From an uncultured Bacteroidota bacterium (GTDB lineage Bacteria; Bacteroidota; Bacteroidia; 2-12-FULL-35-15), in NCBI GenBank assembly GCA_903847205.1, contig CAINDA010000035.1, positions 248,001 through 312,000 of the forward strand: a stretch of DNA of 64,000 nucleotides, in the 5' to 3' direction. Position 1 is the stretch's first letter; each line of letters starts with the position of its first letter. Below are positions 27,970-36,478 of the stretch, one piece after another. The position numbers and the translations under genes are program-made. A model generated the notes under the pieces. That model was given only the letters and a program-made list of their open reading frames with translations, made no database searches and was not told where the DNA came from.

Positions 27970-30194
27970 ATGAAAACAAAAAACTTACTCATTGCCTTAA
28001 TCTCTTTTGCATTATTAAATCTGCAATTCGGTACTTTAAACTGCAAGGCTCAAACCTCGGTTCCTGGCGGTGTAGTAAACGGAACATGGACACTTGCCGG
28101 TTCGCCATATAATGTGCAGGGAAGTATTGAAATTCTTAATGGTGATTCGCTTATTATCCAGCCGGGCGTTACTGTTAACTTTCAAGGCACTTATAAATTT
28201 TTAATACTTGGTAAATTAAAAGCAATTGGTACAATTGCAGATACCATAACTTTTACCGCAGGTGACACTACCAATGGATGGAAAGGAATACGATTTGACA
28301 ACACTTCTATTACAAATGATACTTCTAAAATAATATACTGCAAACTTCAATACGGAAAGTCAACTGGCAGTTCACCCGATGATAGAGGTGGTGCATTTTA
28401 TTTCAAAAATTTTTCTAAAGCCAGTATTTCAAATTGCCGTATTTTAAATTGTAAAGCAGATTATGCTGGCGGGGGTATTTATAGTGAGAATGGCTGTCCC
28501 AAGATTACAAATAACATTATTTATAATAATACTGGTGGTTCTGAGGGTGGGGGTGGAATTTATTGTAATAACAATAATAACTGTGCTATTACTAACAACA
28601 TTATTAACTACAATAAGGCTTCAGGTGTTGGCGGTGCTGGAATTAATTGTTGGGGCGATAGTGGTCTCGTAATTTCAAACAACATTATATCAAACAATAC
28701 TGGACATGGAATTGTTTGTGCCAATAATCCTATAATCTCCAACAATACTATTTCTAACAATTATGGCGGAGGAATTGGTTGCAACTACAGCAGTAATCCC
28801 AACATCAATTACAATACAATCATCAATAATACTGGCGGAGGAATTGGTTGCCAAAGCTATTATAGTCCTTCCATTAAGTATAACACTATTTCCAATAATA
28901 CAGGTGGTGGTGGAATTTACTGTAATAGCGTGGGTGGGATTGGTGGTGGTCCAGTAATATCCAATAACATAATATCCAACAATAATAATAGTTCTGATGG
29001 TGGCGGAATATATTGCTTCACTAGTGGCGGCGGAAGTGTTACTATATCCAGCAACACTATTTCCAATAATTCTGGTGGGAATGGCGGCGGAATTGCTGCC
29101 GGTGGTATAGCCAGCAGTATCTCTATATTCAACAATATAATTTCTTCCAACACGGCTCTAGGTGGTCAAGGCGGAGGAATTTCTTGCGGAGGAGATAGTA
29201 GTCTTGTTATATTCAACAACACTATTTCCAACAACACTGCTTCCAGTATTTCAAATAATAATAGTGGTGGTGGAGGAATTTATTGTGGTGGTAATCCCAA
29301 AATATTCAACAATATTATTTCTAACAATACAGCTTCAGGGCTTTCAACTAATGGTGGGGGGGGGGGATTTATTGCAATAACGGTAATCCTAACATCTTCA
29401 ACAACACCATTACTAACAACACCGTTTCTTCAGGCAATGGCGGTGCAATTAATATATTTTATCAAAGCAGTCCAGTTTTTACAAACAATACAGTCATCAA
29501 CAATGCTGTTTCAGGCGCAAGCGGTAAAGGAGGAGCACTGTATCTTTACTATAATTGTAATCCGATTTTCCGTAATTGTATTTTTTTCGACAATATTTCC
29601 TCCATAGGTAATACTGTTTTTATAGAGGATGAAGCAAGCGACCCTGAATTTCTATACTGCAATGTACAAGGCGGCAGCGCTGCATTTGAACTAAACGGTA
29701 ATTTTTATACCGGCGCTTATCAAAATAATATAGATACCAATGCATTGTTTGTTTCCCCATCCGCCGGAAGCGGCACAGGCTTTAACGGTATCACTGCCGA
29801 TTGGTCATTGCAACAAACTTCACCATGCATAAATACAGGGGATCCAAACGCCACATATCCAGCTAATGATATAGCAGGCAATCCAAGAGTATCAAGCGGA
29901 AGAATTGATATCGGTGCTTATGAGTTTCAGGGAGCATTGAGTATAGCAAGTAATAAAAATAGTACAGCTGTTAATTTATATCCAAACCCTTCTGCCGGCA
30001 AATTCAATATTCAAGCCACTAATGAGAATTGTTTAATTGAAATCTACAATTTGCTTGGAGAAAAAATCTATACTCAAAACGGTAACACGCAGCCATCAAA
30101 AGAAATAAACATTACCGGCTCTCCTAAAGGAATTTATTTTGTAAAAATATCTGATACAGAAAAAAGTCATACTGAAAAAATAATTATTCAGTAA
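27970..30194 (+). CDS. Right-handed beta-helix surface protein, T9SS type A, frameshifted at a G11 run
   Basis: Signal peptide 1-28 (ends CKAQ), a short beta domain, then about 20 coils of a parallel beta-helix with the 'NNIISNNTGGGIYCN' pattern. The first frame stays open to a stop at 29607 but loses the repeat after a run of eleven G (29356-29366). From 29367 the next frame resumes exactly with IYCNNGNPNIFNNTI and continues through more coils to a type A sorting domain ('VNLYPNPSAGKFNIQ', 'EKIIIQ' end) and a stop at 30194. One added G, or two lost, restores a protein of about 741 residues. As sequenced, the product lacks its secretion tail. Beta-helix repeats of this kind bind or cut polysaccharides; no catalytic residues were identified. 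Confidence 0.85.
29356..29366 (+). repeat. G11 homopolymer tract
   Basis: Eleven consecutive G exactly where the beta-helix reading frame shifts. The other glycine codons of this gene are mixed GGT/GGA/GGC, so the run is not a simple consequence of codon choice. Confidence 0.85.
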
Positions 30195-30361
30195 GGGTTT
30201 GGGACAAAATAACATCCGACAAATTAATAAGTAATGTTCGACCCCAATGGGGTCGGATATTTATAGCACGATGATTATCTATAAATATTTGACTCCTTCG
30301 GAGTCATACAAATAATAAAAAATATAGTAAAAAAATCAGCAGGCTATTTTGTCCCAAGCCC
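30195..30361. repeat. 167-bp structured element with 17-bp terminal inverted repeats
   Basis: GGGTTTGGGACAAAATA (30195-30211) and TATTTTGTCCCAAGCCC (30345-30361) are inverted copies with one mismatch. Inside are ATCCGAC/GTCGGAT arms (30214-30220 / 30252-30258), a CGACCCCAATGGGGTCG palindrome (30239-30255) and a GACTCCTTCGGAGTC hairpin (30291-30305). It begins on the base after the stop codon at 30194. Confidence 0.8.
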
Positions 30362-30437
30362 TAAAAAGGCCTTACAATTGATAAACCAAACGAGCTCACA
30401 TTATATAACCAACTTTAAACCCACAAACCCAAACCAC

Positions 30438-31460
30438 ATGTTCGGAATCAGCTACATTAAATTCGACTCAATGACTTATGTCATTCACTTTAAAAACGGA
30501 GAAGTTGCTAAAGAAGGCAGGGGGCTTTCTTTCTATTACTTCGAACCAAACAGTTCTATTTCCGCAATACCAATGGGCAGTAATGACCTTCCCTTTATTT
30601 TCAATGAAACAACCAACGACTATCAGAATATTTCTATCCAAGGACAAGTAACTTACAAAATAGGCAACCCGAAACAGTTATCCGAACTGCTCGATTTTAC
30701 TATCGACAGCAACGGCACCTACAAAAAAAATGATTCCGAAAAATTAAATCAGCGCATCATAAACGAAGCGCAGACAGCCACCTCATCCTACATTCACAGC
30801 CTTGGGCTGAAGGATTCAATACGTTCGGCAAAAACTATTGAAGCAAAAATTACTGAAGGGCTTCATGCATCGCAGGCCATTACAATTTTAGGAATAGAAA
30901 TTTTAACAGTTAATATTCTTGCCATAAAAGCAACACCCGAAATGGCAAGAGCGCTTGAAACGGAAACAAGAGAAAAGCTGTCGCAGGATGCCGACCATGC
31001 CGTTTACGAACGCAGAAACTTTGCTGTTGAACAGGAACGCAGAATAAAAGAGAGCGAGCTCAGCACCGAAATTGCAGTAGAAGAAAAGAAGAAACAGATC
31101 AACGAAAAGAAAATGGAAGCCGAAATTCAAAAGGCCGACAACGACCGTAAACTAAGGGAAATGAAAGTGCAGGCCGACATTGCAGTTGAAAACCAAAGAA
31201 AATTATTGATTGAACAAAAAACCGCCAACGAACGCAAAGAGGCCGAAACACAAGGCTTTGTTATTGAATCAACATTAAAACCTTATAAGGACATCGACTG
31301 GAAAACCCTTACAGCCCTTAACAACAATGGCGATGCACGGTTTAATATTGCTTTGGCTTTCCGCCAGCTCGCTGAAAACGCCGATAAAATCGGAACCTTA
31401 AATATCAGCCCCGATCTTTTAGAAACACTTTTAACTGACAAAAAAGATTCTAAAAAATGA
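30438..31460 (+). CDS. SPFH/band-7 domain protein
   Basis: 340 residues from the ATG at 30438. A TTG at 30378 would add 20 residues, but the family begins at 'FGISYIKFDSMTYVIHFK'. The SPFH domain covers about 1-180 and a long charged coiled coil (about 190-285, rich in E/K/R) follows, then a short helical tail. There is no membrane anchor. SPFH proteins form oligomeric scaffolds, often on membranes. The stop overlaps the start of the NAD-kinase-like gene (ATGA), so the two are translationally coupled and probably work together. Confidence 0.85.
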   Translation: MFGISYIKFDSMTYVIHFKNGEVAKEGRGLSFYYFEPNSSISAIPMGSNDLPFIFNETTNDYQNISIQGQVTYKIGNPKQLSELLDFTIDSNGTYKKNDSEKLNQRIINEAQTATSSYIHSLGLKDSIRSAKTIEAKITEGLHASQAITILGIEILTVNILAIKATPEMARALETETREKLSQDADHAVYERRNFAVEQERRIKESELSTEIAVEEKKKQINEKKMEAEIQKADNDRKLREMKVQADIAVENQRKLLIEQKTANERKEAETQGFVIESTLKPYKDIDWKTLTALNNNGDARFNIALAFRQLAENADKIGTLNISPDLLETLLTDKKDSKK

Positions 31461-32386
31461 GCATAGAATATGCAATCATAGTTAAGAACAAAACACGTCT
31501 TGAATTATTAAATGATCGTTTCAACACTCAGTCGCAGGCTCAGTTTTATATCGAACGGCAGGGAGGCAATTTTGAGGATTATGAAGCAGAACATGAAAAA
31601 TTTCATGAGTCGCTTTCATCCGTGCAGCGACAGCTTTCTAAAGTTATAAAAAACAAAATAGTTGAACGTACGTTTCTGCCTTCATTTATATTCAGTCCTA
31701 ACCAGGTTGTTATTGTTATCGGGCAGGACGGCCTTGTTGCAAACACCGCCAAATATGTAAGCGGCATCCCTATTGTTGCCGTAAACCCCGATGCCGAACG
31801 TTACGATGGTTTTCTATTGCCTTTCAATCCCGGTAATTTTATAGGAGGTGTAGAAAATGTAATGGCCGACAGGTACAATTCAAAATACGCCTCACTTGCC
31901 GAAGCAAAATTAAATGACGGACAGCGTCTCTTAGCATTTAACGATTTATTTATCGGCGCTGCCAGCCACGTTTCGGCACGTTACAAAATTTCTTACGACG
32001 GCGTAACAGAAGAGCAGTCATCATCAGGTATTATAGTTTCTACACAGGCGGGTTCTACAGGCTGGCTGAGTTCCATTTTCAATATGACTTTCGGCATGCA
32101 GCAGTTTATTGAGAATGATAATCCAATAAGAGAAAATGCAAAACTCAGTAACAATCAGCTGATGTTTGCTGTCCGCGAGCCTTTCCTAAGCAAAAGATCG
32201 CAGATAGGTTTAACAGCAGGCTTTTTAGCCGGGCAGACTAAACTTGTTTTAGAATCCTTCATGCCCTCAAACGGTATTATTTTTTCCGACGGCATCGAAT
32301 CCGACTTTCTTAATTTTAACTCCGGAAGCATAGCAACAATAGGCACTGCAAAAGAGAAAGCAAAACTGGTAACACCGGGGAGCTGA
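31457..32386 (+). CDS. NAD-kinase-like protein coupled to SPFH gene
   Basis: 309 residues related to the ATP-NAD kinase fold. The GGDGT-like motif appears as 'VIGQDGLVANTAKYV' near 88-102, the substrate loop as 'FNDLFIGAASHVSARYKI' and the glycine-rich segment as 'SSGIIVSTQAGSTGW'. The first glycine of GGDG is replaced by Q (GQDG) and the following T by L, so catalysis may differ from a true NAD kinase. The N-terminal 80 residues are an extra helical domain. It shares the ATGA overlap with the SPFH gene upstream. A housekeeping nadK is not in the window, so this could be a divergent second copy. Confidence 0.8.
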   Translation: MSIEYAIIVKNKTRLELLNDRFNTQSQAQFYIERQGGNFEDYEAEHEKFHESLSSVQRQLSKVIKNKIVERTFLPSFIFSPNQVVIVIGQDGLVANTAKYVSGIPIVAVNPDAERYDGFLLPFNPGNFIGGVENVMADRYNSKYASLAEAKLNDGQRLLAFNDLFIGAASHVSARYKISYDGVTEEQSSSGIIVSTQAGSTGWLSSIFNMTFGMQQFIENDNPIRENAKLSNNQLMFAVREPFLSKRSQIGLTAGFLAGQTKLVLESFMPSNGIIFSDGIESDFLNFNSGSIATIGTAKEKAKLVTPGS

Positions 32387-32405
32387 AAAATATTCCTGAT
32401 ATAAT

Positions 32406-32655
32406 AGACATTATATATGTTAAGGTTTTACAGAAAGCTAATCTAGTATTGATGCACTGTGTAGTATTGGAACGCGGATCCTCGCAGATTTTAAAGATTA
32501 AAAATGATTTTATAACATAGGCAGTATTTATGATTCGCTTTTGGCGAATATGATTAAACTCTATCTTAATGTAAAATCATAAAATTCAGAAAGAGCTTTA
32601 TTCATTTTTTTTCATAAGGATCTTAATAAATCAGCGTTCCCATAATACACAGCAT
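32406..32655. repeat. MITE-like inverted-repeat element, copy 2
   Basis: Left end CACTGTGTAGTATTGGAACG (from 32455) and right end CGTTCCCATAATACACAG (32635-32652) form the terminal inverted repeat. Internal TATGATTCGCTTTTGGCG and TTTTTTCATAAGGATC match copy 1 at 25171-25400, as does the left flank ACATTATATATGTTAAGG. By eye the copies are about 80% alike. Confidence 0.75.
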
Positions 32656-32702
32656 TAATCTAAATATATTAAGTCTAATACCGCATAATCTAGATTGCGC
32701 GC

Positions 32703-32723
32703 CGTCACCCTGAGCCTGTCGAA
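32703..32723. repeat. Dispersed word CACCCTGAGCCTGTCGAA
   Basis: GTCACCCTGAGCCTGTCGAA, with a second, slightly different copy (GTCAATCTGAGCCTGTCGAA) at 7222-7241. Both are intergenic, near gene ends. I recall similar words in many unrelated bacterial genomes. Confidence 0.5.
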
Positions 32724-32823
32724 TGGCGTGTGTTGGGCTTTCCAGCGAATCAATAAGTCTCGGCATCTCCAGCAGATAGAATCCTTCTTTCACATTTTTT
32801 AACAATTCAATCTTGCCGGAACA

Positions 32824-32854
32824 TTGGAAAGCAAAATCTAAAACCTTAACTTTG
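32824..32854 (+). promoter_or_regulatory. Promoter of the L,D-transpeptidase-like gene
   Basis: TTG (32824-32826), 20 bases, then TAACTTTG (32847-32854), an exact -7 box. The leader would be about 45 bases before the ATG at 32906. Confidence 0.55.
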
Positions 32855-32905
32855 AAATAATAGCTTAAAGAAGGCTGTTAAATAAAATTTTAAAAACTTT
32901 ACAAT

Positions 32906-33445
32906 ATGATACTGTTATTTCTGCTCCTTTTCCCATTTACTGCCCCCGGTGCCCCAAATGTTTCCAAAATTAACAAAGTCGTAAATTACCTCGAACGCAC
33001 AAAAACTAATTGTGAATACGCAATGTTCATTGATATGTCAATTCCCTCAAATGAAAAACGGCTTTTTTTAGTCCAGCTTGATTCAAACAAAATAATTTAT
33101 TCAGCCTTTGTTGCCCACGGAATAGGCAGCGGTAAAGGAGTTCAATTAACAAAGTTTTCCGATAAAAAAGGCAGCCGTTGCACCGCACCCGGACTCTATA
33201 AAATAGGCAGAATCTATAAAGGAAAGAACGGCGATTCATTTGAAATGGAGGGCTTAGAAAAAACTAATGCCAATGCCTTGAAAAGAAATATTGTAATACA
33301 TTCAGCATGGTACGCTGATGAAGAATTTATTAAAAAGGAAGGCCGTTGCGGCAACAGCTGGGGCTGTCCGGCAGTATCAGAAGAGTCTCTCGAAAAATTA
33401 AAACCTTATTTAGAGCAGAATATACTTGTGTATATTTATATGTGA
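32906..33445 (+). CDS. Murein L,D-transpeptidase catalytic-domain protein (YkuD_2 type)
   Basis: 179 residues. Short signal peptide (1-16, LLFLLLFPFTAPGA), then a single catalytic domain. The family pattern is clear: 'AHGIGSGKG' (70-78), 'GSRCTAPGLYKIG' (89-101), 'IVIHSAWY' with H132, and 'GRCGNSWGCPAV' with the candidate nucleophile C154. These enzymes form or cut L,D cross-links in peptidoglycan, or attach proteins to it, in the periplasm. It stands alone with its own promoter. Confidence 0.85.
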   Translation: MILLFLLLFPFTAPGAPNVSKINKVVNYLERTKTNCEYAMFIDMSIPSNEKRLFLVQLDSNKIIYSAFVAHGIGSGKGVQLTKFSDKKGSRCTAPGLYKIGRIYKGKNGDSFEMEGLEKTNANALKRNIVIHSAWYADEEFIKKEGRCGNSWGCPAVSEESLEKLKPYLEQNILVYIYM

Positions 33446-33463
33446 AGCCGTTTCCCCGCTGAT

Positions 33464-36334
33464 TTACTTCACCAAAGTAACTGTCCCAAGGTAATTGTGT
33501 ACCTTATTATACACATCGGTAAGTTTTACCTTCCATACAAATACATCCACCTGCGCTGTTTCATCCCCGTTATTAGCCCTGCCGTCCCATTTGTCCTGCA
33601 GTGTTTTGCCATGGAAAAGCATATTTCCCCAGCGGTCGAATATCCATAAATCATAAGCTGTTATTCCTGTTCCCGAGCCGAAGAAATAATCATTTGTTTT
33701 ATCATTGTTAGGAGAGAATGCATTCGGAATAAAGAAAGAAAAATCCGGCCCTATAATTATTTCCTGATAAGCCGTATCATAACAGCCGTCGGCATTATGA
33801 ACAACCAATGTTACAAGATAATTGCCGGTTGTGTCATTAGGGAAGTCATGAACAGGATTAGGAGTATTTAGGTTATAAATACTGCCGTCTCCGAAATTCC
33901 AATTCCAATAATTTACATCCGGCGATGATAAGTTGCTCATTGTAACCTCCGGTTCAAGCGTTGTTGCCTGCATAGGCGAAGCATCAAATGCCGCATGAGG
34001 GAAGGTATAAACCTGAATGAAATGAGCTTTTGTTGCGGAGGACGTGCAGCCATTACTTGATACCGCAGTTAAAGTAATATCATACAATCCGGTTACTGAA
34101 AAACAATGCATTGGATTCGGCTGTGATGAAGCCGCGCTGCCATCCCCGAAATTCCAGCTCAGGCTTGTTATGGATGCACCCCCTCCTATTGTAGTTAAAT
34201 TAGTGAAATTAGTGCAGTGTATGGGACAGCCGGCTGAATAATCCCCCGAGAAATCAACAACCGGGTTCATATAAAAATTAAAAGTAACATTTGAAGTGGT
34301 AAAGGTGCAGGGCCCCGGAGGGTCATCAGTAGTAAGTGTTAAAGTAACAGAGCCTGCTGCGTATTCAGCTGCACTAGGAGTATATACTGCATTTAATGCA
34401 GTGTTATCAGGCGAATAAGTTCCGGCACCTCCGCTCCACATGCCGCTTGAAGCGCCTCCGCTTACCGAACCGCTTAAAGTTATTGAACTCCCAGAACATA
34501 CTGTCTGCGTGGGCCCCGCATTGGCTGCAGGAGGCTGGTTTACAGTAACCGTGCTTATTGCAGTCCCTGAACACCCCAATGTATTGGCACCTGTAACAGT
34601 ATAACTTGTATTAGCTGAAGGACTCACAGATATTGAAGCAGCTGTGGTGCCAGTGCTCCATAAGTAAGTTGCTCCGCCCGAAGCTGTTAATACAGCCGTC
34701 TGTCCAGTGCAGATAGTTTCTGAATTAACAGTAAGAGTAAGGCCGCCTCCTATAGCAACAGCTGCAACAGCAGTATTAGAACACCCTCCAGCTGTACCTG
34801 TAACGGTATAGGATGCCGCTGAAACGGGACTAACCGTAAGCGGATTTGAAGTGGAACCTGTTGACCAAACATAAGCTGCACCTCCCGCAGCAGTCAGTGT
34901 TGCGGGTTGCCCGGCGCATATAAGTGCTGAATCGGCAGTAATTACCGGCAAAGGCTTAACAGTTACTTTAACAGTATCTGATGATGTGCAGCCGCTAAGA
35001 GTAGCCGTTAATACATAATTTGTTGAAACCGGCGCAGCAGTAACATTTGTTAATGTAACAGATGGATTTGAAACAGCAGGATCACTTAAACCCATTGCTG
35101 GAGTCCATGAATAGGTAGTTCCAGGAACTGAGGGAATGCCTATTGAAGCACTTCCGCCTGAACACAGTGCGGTATCAGGGCCGGCATGCAGTGTAAAGCC
35201 GTCTGTAATAATAACTGTCGCAGTATCCTGCTGCGGACATATTCCCGGCTGATAAATAATCATTACTGTTTCCGCCCCCTCAATCAGACCGTCAGAAGCG
35301 GCAGTAATAGGAAGACTGACACAGGTCTGGCCTGCCGGAATGATAATAGAATTGCTGATAGTTGTATAATCTGTGCCGTTGATCGCTGTGCCGGCAATAG
35401 TAAAATTCACAGTTTGAGGAGTTGCAGAAGCTGTCTGCCGGCAGAAATTTACTGTTCCATCCTGGCATCCTTCAACGGCGTTTTGAACAGCAGTAACTGT
35501 TGTAACCGGATCCGATTGCAGACTGCCTGCTTCTAAAAACAAACCGGAATCAAAAATACAGTCATTGGCATCTGCAATAGTTATTTTCAAATGGTAGGTC
35601 TGGCAGGGCTGAACAACCACTTTAGCAGTTAATACTGTTGTAAACCCGTCGTATTGAATTGTAGAGCCGCCAGTATTATCCACATAATACTGTGAATATG
35701 CCAGAGATGTGCATCCTCCCGAAGTACCATTAGAACCCGCACTTCCGCTGTTTACACTGTTAATAGCAACATGAGTTGTAGTATTGGGAATTAAAGCAAT
35801 ATTCTGCTGCCCGCTGATTCCTGGCCCGCTGAAGAAAAAAGCAAAAACATCGTTATAGGTGGAACAGGTATATTCAGGATATTCTTCTGAAGCAAAAACA
35901 TACTTAAACTTTAGGGTATCGCTTAAAGGCACCATATCAAACTCCAGTTTGCAGGCATCGTATGTCTGGGCATTTGCTAAAGGATCCAGGTCAGGATCAC
36001 CTGAAGAAGGATTGCCCGGATAGGAACCTGAACCGCATACTCCTGCGCCCGCATCGTTATTCGGCCCTTGAGCAACATTATCAGGCCCTGTTGCGAGAAT
36101 AATACCATTAGAAATGCCGATGTTAGTGCTTCCTCCGCCGGTAAAGGAACCGATACCGTTTGCAGTGCAGCTGAAAGCTGCATTAGTTATTGTTACGCCC
36201 GGCCCTCCCAGCGTCTGTGCTAATTGCTGTGCTGTTAATCCGTTATTAAATATTAATTGGGCATCGGATGAGCTGATTCCAAAGAAAATAAGCGTGACTA
36301 AAAAACTAAATGCTATTTGAAAATGTTTAAACAT
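33464..36334 (-). CDS. Choice-of-anchor L protein with T9SS type B sorting domain
   Basis: 956 residues. Signal peptide 1-25; choice-of-anchor L domain (26-270, starting 'LIFNNGLTAQQLAQTLGGPG', with 'YVFASEEYPEY'); Calx-beta-like module (275-375, 'INGTDYTTISNSIIIPAGQ'); Ig-like repeats (380-690); two PKD-like units ('SLSWNFGDGSAAS', 'WNWNFGDGSIYN'); and a gliding-type C-terminal domain (862-956, 'FFIPNAFSPNNDKTNDYFF', 'IFDRWGNMLFHG', 'NYLGTVTLVK'). Its C-terminal 330 residues closely match those of the next two genes. Exported by T9SS; probable surface adhesin. Confidence 0.9.
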   Translation of the reverse strand: MFKHFQIAFSFLVTLIFFGISSSDAQLIFNNGLTAQQLAQTLGGPGVTITNAAFSCTANGIGSFTGGGSTNIGISNGIILATGPDNVAQGPNNDAGAGVCGSGSYPGNPSSGDPDLDPLANAQTYDACKLEFDMVPLSDTLKFKYVFASEEYPEYTCSTYNDVFAFFFSGPGISGQQNIALIPNTTTHVAINSVNSGSAGSNGTSGGCTSLAYSQYYVDNTGGSTIQYDGFTTVLTAKVVVQPCQTYHLKITIADANDCIFDSGLFLEAGSLQSDPVTTVTAVQNAVEGCQDGTVNFCRQTASATPQTVNFTIAGTAINGTDYTTISNSIIIPAGQTCVSLPITAASDGLIEGAETVMIIYQPGICPQQDTATVIITDGFTLHAGPDTALCSGGSASIGIPSVPGTTYSWTPAMGLSDPAVSNPSVTLTNVTAAPVSTNYVLTATLSGCTSSDTVKVTVKPLPVITADSALICAGQPATLTAAGGAAYVWSTGSTSNPLTVSPVSAASYTVTGTAGGCSNTAVAAVAIGGGLTLTVNSETICTGQTAVLTASGGATYLWSTGTTAASISVSPSANTSYTVTGANTLGCSGTAISTVTVNQPPAANAGPTQTVCSGSSITLSGSVSGGASSGMWSGGAGTYSPDNTALNAVYTPSAAEYAAGSVTLTLTTDDPPGPCTFTTSNVTFNFYMNPVVDFSGDYSAGCPIHCTNFTNLTTIGGGASITSLSWNFGDGSAASSQPNPMHCFSVTGLYDITLTAVSSNGCTSSATKAHFIQVYTFPHAAFDASPMQATTLEPEVTMSNLSSPDVNYWNWNFGDGSIYNLNTPNPVHDFPNDTTGNYLVTLVVHNADGCYDTAYQEIIIGPDFSFFIPNAFSPNNDKTNDYFFGSGTGITAYDLWIFDRWGNMLFHGKTLQDKWDGRANNGDETAQVDVFVWKVKLTDVYNKVHNYLGTVTLVK

Positions 36335-36478
36335 CAGGCAAATTAAATACTTTTTTTCAAAGAAAAGTATGATTTATAACCATATTTTCAGGATTCTGCT
36401 AAAAGCCTTAAAAATTTCTGGTAAATCTTTAGTTAAGGCCGGATTACTGAAGAACTATAAAGGGATTAAGGAATTATA

